A stretch of DNA of 64,000 nucleotides from Chlorobiota bacterium (GTDB lineage: Bacteria > Bacteroidota > Ignavibacteria > OLB7): contig CP065014.1 in NCBI GenBank assembly GCA_016700335.1, positions 2,207,001 to 2,271,000 on the forward strand, in the 5' to 3' direction. The notes under the pieces were generated by a model. It made no database searches. It saw nothing but the letters and a program-made list of their open reading frames with translations, and had not been told where the DNA came from. Of this stretch, positions 35,809-45,057 are shown piece by piece; positions within the stretch are counted from its first letter, which is position 1; each line of letters starts with the position of its first letter. The translations under genes were made by a program, and so were the position numbers.

Positions 35809-37218
35809 ATGGCAGCAACTTCTTTAGAAACTATTGTATCTCTTTGTAAAAGACGTGGATTTGTTTATCAATCATCAGAAATTTATGGTGGATTAAATGG
35901 CTGTTGGGATTATGGTCCATTAGGAGTTGAATTGCTTAGAAATGTTAAAGAGGCTTGGTGGCGCGAAATGACTTATCGTGATGATGTTGAAGGGATTGAT
36001 ACTTCAATTCTTATGCATCCCAAAGTATGGGAAGCCTCTGGACATTTGCAAAGTTTTTCTGATCCAATGATTGATAACAAAATTTCAAAAGCTCGTTACC
36101 GTGCCGATCACTTAATTGAAGGGGAAATTGAAAAGTTATTAAAAAAAAATAGAACTGAAAAAGCAAACAATCTTCAAAAACAATTAGATGCAGCAGTTGA
36201 ACCTTCAGATTTCCATAAAATTATTATTGATTGGGAAATTAAAGATCCTATAAGTGGTACTGCCGATTGGACTGATGTTAGGTATTTTAATTTGATGTTT
36301 AAAACTTTTACTGGCCCGGTTGAAGATTCTTCTGCAACAGTTTATATGCGTCCCGAAACTGCTCAAGGCATATTTGTAAATTTTAATAATGTTCTCCAAT
36401 CAACAAGGCAAAAAATTCCATTTGGAATAGCACAAATTGGAAAGGCTTTTAGAAACGAAATCAATACTAAAAACTTTTTGTTCCGAACAAGAGAGTTTGA
36501 ACAAATGGAGATGCAGTTTTTTGTGAAACCAGGTGAAGATGAAAAATGGTTTGAATATTGGAAAAATAAAAGATGGGATTGGTTTGAAAAGTATGGTATG
36601 ACAATGAATAAATTAAAATTGAAACCTCACGAAAAATTAGCACATTATGCAAAAGCAGCTATGGATATTGAATATGAATTTCCTTTTGGTTGGGGTGAAG
36701 TTGAAGGGATTCACAATCGATCAGATTACGATTTAATAAGACATACAGAGTTTTCAGGTAAAAAATTAGAATATTTTGATCAAACTATAAATGAAAGATT
36801 TACACCATACGTAATAGAAGTTTCTGTAGGTGCATCAAGGTCAACAATGGCTTTCCTAGTTGATGCTTACAATGAAGAAGAAGTGAATGGTGAAAAAAGA
36901 GTTGTATTAAAATTTCATCCAAAGTTAGCTCCATTTAAAGCTGCAATTCTCCCTTTAGTCAATAAAGATGGAATGCCTGAATATGCTGATAAGATATACA
37001 GAGAACTTATGCAAAATTTCAAAACTTTTTATGATGAATCTGGTGCAATTGGAAGACGTTACAGAAGGCAAGATGAAATTGGAACTCCTTATTGCATAAC
37101 AATTGATGGGCAAACTCTTGTAGATGGCACTGTTACTGTTCGTGATAGAGATTCAATGGAACAAATAAGAATTAATTCAGATCACTTAAATAAATATATT
37201 TCTGAAAAACTTTCTTAA
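35809..37218 (+). CDS. glyS: Glycyl-tRNA synthetase, dimeric (alpha2) type
   Basis: This 469-residue class II synthetase charges tRNA-Gly. Typical blocks are KRRGFVYQSSEIYGGLNGCWDYGPLGVELLRN at the start, MRPETAQGIFVNFNN, FGIAQIGKAFRNEI (motif 2 region), and VEVSVGASRSTMAFL-like motif 3 region at VIEVSVGASRS. The C-terminal anticodon-binding domain runs from about residue 375. It is the single-chain dimeric form found in archaea, eukaryotes and part of the bacteria, not the alpha2beta2 form. It stands alone on the plus strand. Confidence 0.96.
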   Translation: MAATSLETIVSLCKRRGFVYQSSEIYGGLNGCWDYGPLGVELLRNVKEAWWREMTYRDDVEGIDTSILMHPKVWEASGHLQSFSDPMIDNKISKARYRADHLIEGEIEKLLKKNRTEKANNLQKQLDAAVEPSDFHKIIIDWEIKDPISGTADWTDVRYFNLMFKTFTGPVEDSSATVYMRPETAQGIFVNFNNVLQSTRQKIPFGIAQIGKAFRNEINTKNFLFRTREFEQMEMQFFVKPGEDEKWFEYWKNKRWDWFEKYGMTMNKLKLKPHEKLAHYAKAAMDIEYEFPFGWGEVEGIHNRSDYDLIRHTEFSGKKLEYFDQTINERFTPYVIEVSVGASRSTMAFLVDAYNEEEVNGEKRVVLKFHPKLAPFKAAILPLVNKDGMPEYADKIYRELMQNFKTFYDESGAIGRRYRRQDEIGTPYCITIDGQTLVDGTVTVRDRDSMEQIRINSDHLNKYISEKLS

Positions 37219-37317
37219 AGTAAAGATTTGTTTTGTTTAAAATCTCAAAATATTTTCTTATCACTTTCAATTAAATAATTTCATTCTTAAAAAACTAATT
37301 CTAATTACTAAGATTTA

Positions 37318-37707
37318 ATGAATTATAATTTTAATATTCATTTCACAATTCAAGAGGCAAAGGCTGCATTACCTGACGCTATTAGACTTTTAAAAAAAAT
37401 TCAAGAGCTTAATAAATCTCTTACTTCAACTGGCTTTGATATTTATAAACATAAAACTTTTGGGGGTTCTCAAGTTAATGGAATTGCAAGTTTACCAAAA
37501 GAAATGCAACAACTGATTGATGTTTATAAAGAGTTCTCAATAAAAGGTTATATCCTTAAAAATGTAGAGCGAGGATTACTTGATTTTCCATCTATAAGGT
37601 CAAATGGTGAAGAAGTTTTTTTATGTTATCTATTAGGTGAAGAAACAATAAGCTATTGGCATGGTGAAGAAGGTTTCAATGGGAGAAAAGATTTAAATGA
37701 ATTTTAA
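37318..37707 (+). CDS. DUF2203 family protein
   Basis: This 129-residue protein matches DUF2203: a helical N-terminus (FTIQEAKAALPDAIRLLKKIQEL) and the conserved end GYILKNVERGLLDFPSIRSNGEEVFLCYLLGEETISYWHGEEGFNGRKDL. The function of the family is unknown. It lies 99 bases after glyS on the same strand and converges with tmk. Confidence 0.87.
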   Translation: MNYNFNIHFTIQEAKAALPDAIRLLKKIQELNKSLTSTGFDIYKHKTFGGSQVNGIASLPKEMQQLIDVYKEFSIKGYILKNVERGLLDFPSIRSNGEEVFLCYLLGEETISYWHGEEGFNGRKDLNEF

Positions 37708-37725
37708 GATAAAAATAATGTTTAG

Positions 37726-38328
37726 TTATATGTGTTTTACTAAATGATTAAATACTATTTCAGGATCAGATTCCCCATCTATTACAATAAATCTGTTAGG
37801 GTTATTATTTGCTATTTCTAAATAACCATTTGCTACTTTGTTAAAAAATTCTATTCCACTAAGCTCCATTCTATCTGGTGATTCACCCTTTCTAATTTCT
37901 GAACGCTTAAAAGATGTTTCAACTGATATATTAATTAAGAATGTTATATCTGGAATTAATCCGTTTGTGGAAATTCTATTAATATTATTTATATCATCTA
38001 GATTAATTCCCCTCCCATAACCTTGGTATGCAACTGTTGAATCATAGAACCTATCACAGATTACGATTTTATTATCCTTTAAAGCTGGTGAAATTATTTT
38101 TTCAACTAACTGTGCCCTACTTGCGGAAAAAAGCAACAACTCAGTTAATGAACTCATATCCATATATTTTTTCTGTAATAGCATTTCCCTTATCTGTTCA
38201 GAGATTGGTGTATTTCCTGGTTCTCTTAATAAGATATAATCAACTTTCATTTTTTCAAAATATTCACAGAGCAATTTTATCTGAGTAGATTTACCACAAC
38301 AATCTATTCCTTCAAATGTGATTAACAT
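37726..38328 (-). CDS. tmk: Thymidylate kinase
   Basis: This 200-residue enzyme phosphorylates dTMP to dTDP. The P-loop is FEGIDCCGKSTQ, the substrate-binding DR motif is in ICDRFYDSTVAYQGYGRG, and LLREPGNTPISEQIR holds the dTMP-contacting Arg of the RxPG type. Length fits. The gene for the enzyme making dTMP (thyX) is also in the window at 51482. Confidence 0.95.
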   Translation of the reverse strand: MLITFEGIDCCGKSTQIKLLCEYFEKMKVDYILLREPGNTPISEQIREMLLQKKYMDMSSLTELLLFSASRAQLVEKIISPALKDNKIVICDRFYDSTVAYQGYGRGINLDDINNINRISTNGLIPDITFLINISVETSFKRSEIRKGESPDRMELSGIEFFNKVANGYLEIANNNPNRFIVIDGESDPEIVFNHLVKHI

Positions 38329-38385
38329 TGTTTAAATTTGCAAATATAATTTTATAATTTTTTTTTCAAATATAATTCTTCAACA

Positions 38386-39171
38386 ATGAAAAGTATTGCA
38401 CTTATTTTAAAAACAACTCTTTATTTATTAATATTATCAGTTATTTTTTCAAGTAATATCTCTGCTCAAAAAAAGTTTAAATCAACTAAATCCAAAACTT
38501 TTACAAACTCTAAGATTGGATCTAACAAAAACCCAATCACAATTGAACCATTAGAAACTACTGGAAATAAAATTTCATTTCATGTTGGATCTCCAATGTT
38601 TTTAAGAGTAAAAATTAACGGTAAGTTAGGTTGTGAGCCTATGAACGGTCAGTTTTTTTACTTTGACCAAAAAGATATTCAAGTAGGGTGGGGCTTTGAA
38701 GAAGTATTTGATTCAACTCTTTTTCCAAAAGATAAAAAATCTTGTGAACGAATTATTATGCTTTCAAGTGAAAATTCAAATAGATTGCCAGAAGGTGATT
38801 ATCAATTAAAATTAGCCTTATATGTAAATGAAAAAATTAAGTTAACTTCGAATACTATAACTCTAAGCCCAATTCATGCAAATCAAGCTTCTCAGGAATC
38901 TTATTCAGCATTTTTACTTGAACAGATTTTTAGAAATAGCCCAGTTCTTCAAGATCCAGAAACTTTAAAAGCAATTTTTTCAGATAAATCTTTAGCAAGT
39001 GCAGAATCTGAAATTTATTGTGGATTAATGAAACTAAGAGCTGGCGATATTAGTGGCTCAATTTTAGCATTAAAAAATTCTGAGATTTTAGAATCAAAAG
39101 CTGGCAAACCTTTAGGTAATTTTGCTTCTTCAATTAAAAAAATAGTTTCCATAAAAACTGTAAATAATTAA
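38386..39171 (+). CDS. Hypothetical secreted protein
   Basis: This 261-residue protein has a clear signal peptide (hydrophobic residues 10-24, ending NISAQ) and a Lys/Ser/Thr-rich stretch after it. A beta-rich middle (about 55-170) contains LRVKINGKLGCEPMNGQFFYF, and a helical C-terminus (about 175-255) follows, with LMKLRAGDISGSILALKNSEIL reminiscent of a single tetratricopeptide helix pair. I do not recognise the family. It is divergent from tmk and upstream of the LURP-one-like gene. Confidence 0.6.
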   Translation: MKSIALILKTTLYLLILSVIFSSNISAQKKFKSTKSKTFTNSKIGSNKNPITIEPLETTGNKISFHVGSPMFLRVKINGKLGCEPMNGQFFYFDQKDIQVGWGFEEVFDSTLFPKDKKSCERIIMLSSENSNRLPEGDYQLKLALYVNEKIKLTSNTITLSPIHANQASQESYSAFLLEQIFRNSPVLQDPETLKAIFSDKSLASAESEIYCGLMKLRAGDISGSILALKNSEILESKAGKPLGNFASSIKKIVSIKTVNN

Positions 39172-39258
39172 TTAAAAAATTTGCTCTTTTTCCAAAAAAT
39201 ATTTTTCTCAATGAACCATTACTAATATTTTTCTTTAACTTAATTTCATTTTAATTTT

Positions 39259-39867
39259 ATGTTCAGTTATCCATTAAATTTCAAGTTCAAAACTTTAGCA
39301 TTAGGTGCCAAAGTTACAGTTACAGATTCAACAAATAAACAATTGTTTTTTGTGAAGCAAAAGCTTTTCAAACTCAAAGAAAATATCCAAATTTTCACTG
39401 ATGAATCTATGGCTCAACTCGTAGGAACAATTGGTGCTAATAAAATACTTGACTTTTCTCCAAGATATTCTTTTAAAACTCCTGATGGTTCTGAGATAGG
39501 TGCTGTTAAGCGTTATGGAGGAAAATCTTTATTTCGTGCAACCTATGAAGTTTTAAATGGAGATGTATCTGAATTTATTATTAGAGAAGAAAAATCTTGG
39601 GTCAAATTTGTTGATGCTCTTATAGGTGAAATTCCTATTTTAGGTATGTTCGCAGGATACATTTTCAATCCAGTTTATATTGTTCAAAGAGGTAATAAAG
39701 AAACATTAAGAACTGATCCTTTAGTTATGAAAATTAAAAAACAACCTGCAATGTTTGAAGGGAAATTTATTGTTGAATTACTTGATACAAACTTAGATGA
39801 AGGAGAAGAAAGCAGGTTAGTTATTGGTGCTTTAACAACTATGATTTTTGAAAGATTTAGAGGATAG
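39259..39867 (+). CDS. LURP-one-related (tubby/scramblase-like fold) family protein
   Basis: This 202-residue protein resembles the LURP-one/scramblase-like family, a 12-stranded barrel around a central helix. It begins YPLNFKFKTLALGAKVTVTDSTNKQLFFVKQKLFKLKENIQIF and continues with strand pairs such as YSFKTPDGSEIGAVKRYGGKS. The C-terminal hydrophobic helix is at about 186-198. Members may bind membranes or phospholipids; no activity is established in bacteria. Confidence 0.72.
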   Translation: MFSYPLNFKFKTLALGAKVTVTDSTNKQLFFVKQKLFKLKENIQIFTDESMAQLVGTIGANKILDFSPRYSFKTPDGSEIGAVKRYGGKSLFRATYEVLNGDVSEFIIREEKSWVKFVDALIGEIPILGMFAGYIFNPVYIVQRGNKETLRTDPLVMKIKKQPAMFEGKFIVELLDTNLDEGEESRLVIGALTTMIFERFRG

Positions 39868-39950
39868 TATTGTATTTTAAATTGTACTGATTCGAATTAA
39901 CATTTATTCATTTTACTAAAGTTTTTGTTTTTGATCAAAATTAAATATTT

Positions 39951-40832
39951 ATGTTTTTAATAGATGGTAAAGTAATTTCTAAATCAATTGAGGAACAGAT
40001 TGCATTAGATACTTTAAAATTAATAAATGAAAGCGGAATTACTCCAGGATTAGCTGTAGTGCTAGTTGGGGATGATCCTGCTTCTACTTATTATGTTAAA
40101 GCAAAAGAAAAAGCATGCCAAAGGTTAGGGTTCAAATCTGTAAAACATCATTTGAATGAGGATACTTCTCAAGAAGAATTATTAGCTTTAATCAATACTC
40201 TAAATTTAGATGGTTCAATTCACGGCATATTAGTTCAACTTCCATTACCTAAGCAAATGGATGAACAAAAGGTGATTGAAACTATTTCACCAAAAAAAGA
40301 TGTAGATGGTTTTCATCCAATATCTGTTGGTAGAATGGTTATTGGTCTTTCTTCTCCTGCACCTTGCACTCCATCTGGAGTAATTGAAATGTTAATTCAT
40401 AATAAAATTCAAACTAAAGGTAAAGAAGTTGTAATTGTTGGAAGAAGCAATATAGTTGGTAAGCCACTTGCAAACTTGATGTTACAAAAAAGAGAAGGAG
40501 GTGATTCCATTGTTACAATTGCTCATTCAGCAGCAGATGATTTAGCTTCAATTACTAAGCGTGCAGATATTCTTATTGTTGCTATAGGTAAACCAAATTT
40601 TATAACTGCCGATATGGTAAAAGATAATGCTATTGTAATTGATGTTGGTATTAACAGAATTGAAGATTCTTCAAGTGAAAAAGGTTATAGAATTGTTGGT
40701 GATGTTGATTTTGAAAATGTTAAAGATAAATGTATTGCTATCACTCCTGTCCCTGGTGGCGTTGGGTTGATGACTATTGCTATGCTTATGAAGAATACTC
40801 TTAGGGCTGCCAAAGGAGAATTTTCTTATTAA
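39951..40832 (+). CDS. folD: Bifunctional methylenetetrahydrofolate dehydrogenase / methenyltetrahydrofolate cyclohydrolase
   Basis: This 293-residue enzyme interconverts 5,10-methylene- and 10-formyl-tetrahydrofolate for purine and one-carbon metabolism. Landmarks are VGDDPASTYYVKAKEKACQRLG (with the Tyr and catalytic Lys), HGILVQLPLPKQMD, KDVDGFHPISVGRM, the cofactor loop VGRSNIVGKPLANLM and the ending TPVPGGVGLMTIAMLMKNT. Length and motifs are standard. Confidence 0.97.
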   Translation: MFLIDGKVISKSIEEQIALDTLKLINESGITPGLAVVLVGDDPASTYYVKAKEKACQRLGFKSVKHHLNEDTSQEELLALINTLNLDGSIHGILVQLPLPKQMDEQKVIETISPKKDVDGFHPISVGRMVIGLSSPAPCTPSGVIEMLIHNKIQTKGKEVVIVGRSNIVGKPLANLMLQKREGGDSIVTIAHSAADDLASITKRADILIVAIGKPNFITADMVKDNAIVIDVGINRIEDSSSEKGYRIVGDVDFENVKDKCIAITPVPGGVGLMTIAMLMKNTLRAAKGEFSY

Positions 40833-40931
40833 TCTTTTCAATTTTTTTTCTCTTATTTAATTTTAAATCTTTTTTACTTTTACTCTTTTTTAGTTTCATA
40901 TTTAAGATTGCCTTGCAATCAGATGCTTTTT

Positions 40932-41579
40932 ATGACAACAGTTAAAAATAATAAACTAAAAAGTTCATTAACACCCAGACAAAATGAAATTTATGATTTC
41001 ATAAAAAATACCATTCGTGCTAAATTTACACCACCTACAATTAAAGAGATTATGCTTAATTTTAAGCTCAAATCAACAAATGGTGTAAATGATGTTTTAA
41101 ATGTACTTGAACATAAAGGTTATATAATTAGGCAACCCGGTAAAGCTCGTGGCATTGAGCTTTGCGAGACTTTGTCTATTTCGCCTATCATTCAGTCTCC
41201 AGTTAGAAAAGCTGTGATTGTAGGCTCTGGAAGTGCTGATAACTCTTATTCAATTTTCATGTCTCCAGTTGGTGAAATTCTATTAGATCAAAATTTTTTT
41301 CCAAACAACGTTTTTGTTTCAATTGTTTCAGATGATGCAATGGATAAAGAGGGTATCTTAAAAAATGATTTAGTGATAGTAAAACAATGTAATGATTTTG
41401 AAAATGATAATTTAGTTTTTGCTATTTCTGGTAATAATAATGTTATTCGAAGATTAAGTTTTCTTGCTAGAGGTGAAAAATTTCTAATAGCAGCAAATAG
41501 ATATTACAATAAAATAAATGTTATTGAAAGCGAAACTGTAATTTTAGGTTTGGTTATTGGTCTGATAAGGAAAATGTAA
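40932..41579 (+). CDS. LexA-like transcriptional repressor lacking the self-cleavage dyad (second copy)
   Basis: A protein of 215 residues from the ATG at 40932; ATG 40923 or TTG 40908 would extend it slightly. The winged helix-turn-helix is a close match to canonical LexA (LTPRQNEIYDFI... FTPPTIKEIM... LEHKGYIIRQPGKARGIEL). The S24-type domain (about 90-215) aligns throughout, but the catalytic Ser is Ala136 (VSDDAMDKEGI) and the catalytic Lys is Arg173 (NNVIRRLSF); the region of the Ala-Gly cleavage site reads VGSGSAD. It should bind DNA but not cleave itself. It is only distantly similar to the copy at 5985, and it replaces the dyad with different residues. It follows folD. Confidence 0.85.
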   Translation: MTTVKNNKLKSSLTPRQNEIYDFIKNTIRAKFTPPTIKEIMLNFKLKSTNGVNDVLNVLEHKGYIIRQPGKARGIELCETLSISPIIQSPVRKAVIVGSGSADNSYSIFMSPVGEILLDQNFFPNNVFVSIVSDDAMDKEGILKNDLVIVKQCNDFENDNLVFAISGNNNVIRRLSFLARGEKFLIAANRYYNKINVIESETVILGLVIGLIRKM

Positions 41580-41664
41580 ATTGCAAATTAATTTTTATTT
41601 TTAATTCTTATTACTACATTTTCATAATTCTTTTAATTGTTAAATTTACTACCTTAAATAAATT

Positions 41665-42468
41665 GTGCATCAAAGTTTAAATTATAACATTATTGGTAAA
41701 GGTCCGCCTATATTACTAATTCATGGAATACCTTCAACTGCATCACTCTGGGGACCCCTTATATCTTTACTTTCTGATAAATTTACATTTGTATCTATTA
41801 ATCTTCCAGGCTTTGGTGGTTCTCCTAAATTAAATATTAATCCCCAAAATTCTTTACAAGATATTGCTAATTTATCTGTTAAGATTATGATTGAAAATGG
41901 ATTTGAAAAGTTCCACTTGATAGGTCATTCATTTGGTGGTGCAGTTGCAACAACATTATCTTATGTTTACCCAGAAAATATAGTTTCTCTTATTCTATCA
42001 TGTCCATTTACACCTAATACTCAAGTGCCATTTAATTTTGGAATGAGTAATACTTTCTTTAAAATATCTAATAGTATTTGGAATAAATTAAACAACTATT
42101 CAAGAAATAAATTAACTGAACTAGGTGTTAAAAGAGCTTATGGGTTAGGGTATTTGAAAGAACGTGCAGATGTTATTTCACAAGAAATTTGTGATGAATT
42201 TTTGTTAGAAAATATTTATAGTCTATTGAGTAATTTTAATAAAAATTTATTAGAACAAGCCTATAATAGTTTATCCGAGAAAAATTTCAAGATAACTATT
42301 ATTGGGGCGGATAACGACAAAGTAATTCCTTACAAAAACTTCATTGAGATTCAAAAAAAATTGCTTAATTCAAATGCTATTACAATTAAAAATTGTGGGC
42401 ATACTCCAATGTGGCAATACTCAGAATTATTTGCACAGATTATAAATTCACATATTAATGACATTTAA
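41665..42468 (+). CDS. Alpha/beta hydrolase
   Basis: This 267-residue protein is an alpha/beta-hydrolase-fold enzyme. It shows the oxyanion-type ILLIHGIPSTASLWGPL, the nucleophile elbow GHSFGGAVA, the acid in IIGADNDKVIP and the catalytic His in NCGHTPMWQ. The start is GTG, giving a normal N-terminus. The substrate is unknown. It is the last core-like gene before the accessory segment that follows. Confidence 0.85.
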   Translation: MHQSLNYNIIGKGPPILLIHGIPSTASLWGPLISLLSDKFTFVSINLPGFGGSPKLNINPQNSLQDIANLSVKIMIENGFEKFHLIGHSFGGAVATTLSYVYPENIVSLILSCPFTPNTQVPFNFGMSNTFFKISNSIWNKLNNYSRNKLTELGVKRAYGLGYLKERADVISQEICDEFLLENIYSLLSNFNKNLLEQAYNSLSEKNFKITIIGADNDKVIPYKNFIEIQKKLLNSNAITIKNCGHTPMWQYSELFAQIINSHINDI

Positions 42469-42578
42469 AAAAATTTAATTATTCTAATTATTATAAATTA
42501 TTTTATTCATTTTGAAACTTATTATAACTTACATAACATTGTGGTACTTAAAGTAAAAAAAGTCGATTTTGTAAATTA

Positions 42579-42941
42579 TCATGTTCTTAATATTTTCTCC
42601 ATCTTTTTTCCATTTGCTAATTCATCAACTAATTTATCAAGATACCTAACTTTTTTTGTTAGAAGATGTTCAATTTCTTCTATTCTATAACCACAGATTA
42701 CACCTTTAATTAAATCTGCTTTTGGGTTCAATTTTGCTTTGTCAAAAAATATTTCAAAAGTAACTTTTTCTACAATAAGTTCTTCTATTTTTTTGTTATC
42801 AAACCCTGTAAGCCATGCAATGACTTTATGCAGCTCTTCTTTATTCCGTCCTTTTCTCTCAACTTTGTTAACATAAAGTGGATATACAGAAGCAAAAGTC
42901 ATTTTTGTTATACGTTCAATATGTTCAGGGGTTATCTGCAT
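42579..42941 (-). CDS. DUF2200 family protein
   Basis: This 120-residue protein matches DUF2200: MTFASVYPLYVNKVERKGRNKEEL, WLTGFD, FFDKAKLNPKADLIKGVICGYRIEEIE and the ending VRYLDKLVDELANGKKMEKILR. The role is unknown. It lies 15 bases after the DUF1801 gene and both probably share a transcript. Such small genes are typical of accessory regions in Bacteroidota. Confidence 0.88.
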   Translation of the reverse strand: MQITPEHIERITKMTFASVYPLYVNKVERKGRNKEELHKVIAWLTGFDNKKIEELIVEKVTFEIFFDKAKLNPKADLIKGVICGYRIEEIEHLLTKKVRYLDKLVDELANGKKMEKILRT

Positions 42942-42956
42942 TGGACTTCAATTTTA

Positions 42957-43289
42957 TTAAAGTTTTAATTTTTGTTTTATTATGTTTTTAATCAATTCAA
43001 TTGGTAAAGGTTTGTCATGTTTAAAATGCAAACTCGCTTTTGTGTTTTTCGCTCTGTATTCAGAAACTTTATTTTCTATTTCTAGTAAGCCGTAAACTGG
43101 ATAAAAACCAATGTAATTTTTGTATGCAGCAAAATAAAGAAAATGCTTTCCAACTTTAAAAGCCGGCATATTATAACGAATACTTTCTTCTGTGTTAGGA
43201 ATCACTTCAAAAAATGCTTTTCGTAAAGCATTTAATCTTTCTTGAACTTCAGGTTCAAATTGCTGTATATATTTTTCAACTTCTGTCAT
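42957..43289 (-). CDS. DUF1801 / YdhG-like protein
   Basis: This 110-residue protein belongs to the DUF1801 (YdhG/YjhG-like, sometimes called iron chaperone) group: QFEPEVQERLNALRKAFFEVIPNTEESIRYNMPAFKVGKHFLYFAAYKNYIGFYPV, ending ASLHFKHDKPLPIELIKNIIKQK. Its true function is unproven. It lies in the accessory segment, 18 bases after the end of a reductase pseudogene. Confidence 0.87.
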   Translation of the reverse strand: MTEVEKYIQQFEPEVQERLNALRKAFFEVIPNTEESIRYNMPAFKVGKHFLYFAAYKNYIGFYPVYGLLEIENKVSEYRAKNTKASLHFKHDKPLPIELIKNIIKQKLKL

Positions 43290-43307
43290 TTTGTGTGTGA
43301 TGTTGAA

Positions 43308-44184
43308 TCAATTTACTTTTCTTAAAATATTTTTATTTGAAACAACAAACTCGTCAAAAGATTTTGGTTCACTTCCAGTTATAATTTTTACCCATTGAGT
43401 TGTATTAGGGCTCTTTTGAAATCTTGGAAAGTAATGCAACATTATCATTACTAATATAAACATTGTAGGAATATTTTCTTTTCGTTTTGTTAAATAGAAT
43501 TGAAACAAATTTGGTGAAATAAATTTTATTGTTTTTCCAATTCCTTTACTTATTTTTTCTGCTATTTCGGTAAATGTCAAAATTTCATTGTTAGTTAACT
43601 CATAACTTTTATTAATATGATTATGAGGTTCTATCAAAACTTGAGCAGAAACATTACCAATATCTTCAACTTCAATTAATGTGAATTTTGCATCTCCTGC
43701 TGGCAGATAAATTCTAAGATTATTCAGTATGTCATTGCTTAAAGTGGTTGTAAAATTCTGCATAAAATATGCTGGTCGTAAAAATGTGAATGGAATTTTA
43801 CTCACTACAATTAATTTTTCAATTTTATGATGAGGTATAATTTTATTTTTTTCAACTCCTTGCACAGATAAAAAATACAATGTGCTTTATTGAAGTTTTC
43901 TTTGCTGTTTCAACTAGGGGTGCAAAGTATTTTTTAACATCGGAATTTTGGGGTGGACGGTGCAAAAAAAGTATATCAATGTTTTGTAATGCAGGCAAAA
44001 AAGTATCAACATTCATAAAGTCAAATTTCATTTTATTGACGCTAAAATTAGAAAGCTTTTCATTGCCAAAATCTTCACACTTAACACCAGCATAAATTTC
44101 AAGTTAGTGGTCAAGTTTTTTTAAAGCAGATAATACCTCACCTCCAACATTCCAAGTCGCTCCAGTTATTAAAACATTTATCAT
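43308..44184 (-). pseudogene. NmrA-like NAD(P)-binding reductase, disrupted by a nonsense codon and a frameshift
   Basis: Reading from ATG 44182-44184, the N-terminus is a Rossmann start (INVLITGATWNVGGEVLSAL). A TAA at 44104-44106 then interrupts the frame; coding resumes in the same frame (LEIYAGVKCEDFGNE). A run of six T on the minus strand (43870-43875) shifts the frame within the KHIVFLSVQG block. Downstream, 190 residues of an open frame remain (HHKIEKLIVVSKIPFTFLRPAYFMQNF and the C-terminus). Joined, it is an NmrA/azoreductase-type SDR of about 290 residues. Both lesions are seen directly. The frameshift alone could be a homopolymer sequencing error, but the stop could not. Confidence 0.82.
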
Positions 44185-44608
44185 GATATTATTTTTAGAT
44201 TAGGTTGTTAATTATAAGGTTTGTTTGATGTTTAAAGTATTAAATTGTACTAAAAAAAGTTAACAGTTTAATTAATTAGGTTTTTCAATAATACGAGTTT
44301 TTCGATAATGCTTCATTTATAATTTTACTGTTTTGATTATTGTTTTTTGAATCATGAATTTTAAACTATAAGATTTATTTAACACCTTAATGATTTTATG
44401 TTTCGCTTCTTAGGTTAAATATTTACAAGCCTTTTTAATGAATTTTTTATGGTTCACATTTTTTAGTGTAAACCTATTTTAGGACAAGACAATGAATTAG
44501 CTACAAACATTCTTATGTAGTTAGAATAAGATTTATTTATTTGACTAATAATAAATACTTTAAATACTATTTTTTAAAATAGAAAAAACGGGGTAATTTC
44601 AATTTATG
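44185..44608. other. Gap of about 420 bases without a recognisable gene
   Basis: AT-rich sequence between two pseudogenes. No open frame of useful length, RNA gene or strong hairpin is visible. It may be eroded coding DNA. Confidence 0.5.
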
Positions 44609-44944
44609 TTAATTGACTTTACGAAGGAACTCAGATTTTAAAGCCATTGAACCTAATTCATAAATTTTACAGTCAATGTTATGGTCACTATCAAAATTTA
44701 GACGAATATTTTTAACTTTAGTACTTGCCATTATTGGCTTGGGAAATCCTTTAACAGGTAGATTTATGATAACAATTATACTATCCCCTTTTGAAGTTCA
44801 TTACCGTTTGAGTCAGTAATTATATTTTTTTTCTGTGTCATCTTGTTCATTAGGATTCCATTCATAACCGCATTCAGGACAGGCATACAAATCGTTTCCT
44901 AATGAGTAGCAATAAAGCAATTTGCATTTTAGACAAGTTTTCAA
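44609..44944 (-). pseudogene. PhnA/YjdM-family zinc-ribbon protein, broken by two frameshifts
   Basis: From a TTG at 44944 the minus strand encodes a zinc ribbon (CLKCKLLYCYSLGND then YACPECGYEWNPNEQ). After an eight-base A run (44825-44832 on the plus strand) the frame shifts to give IITDSNGNELQKG. A second shift of one base gives IIVIINLPVKGF, then STKVKNIRLNFDSDHNIDCKI and LKSEFLRKVN before TAA at 44609. The assembled sequence is a clear PhnA-family protein of about 110 residues. No single frame covers it, so it is inactive unless the sequence has errors. The family name reflects old links to phosphonate operons, but its role is unsettled. Confidence 0.82.
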
Positions 44945-45057
44945 ATTAAATTATTTTTTAAGTATATTTTTTACTTCAATATTTTACATTTTATTGTAAA
45001 CATATTTTGGGATAAGATTAATCGTTATAGTAAGTGCAAAATGACTGCTTAGTTGTA

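Noticed and set aside
43880..44095. 71-codon plus-strand open frame
   Set aside because: It is the antisense shadow of the NmrA-like reductase pseudogene, whose protein similarity is on the minus strand.
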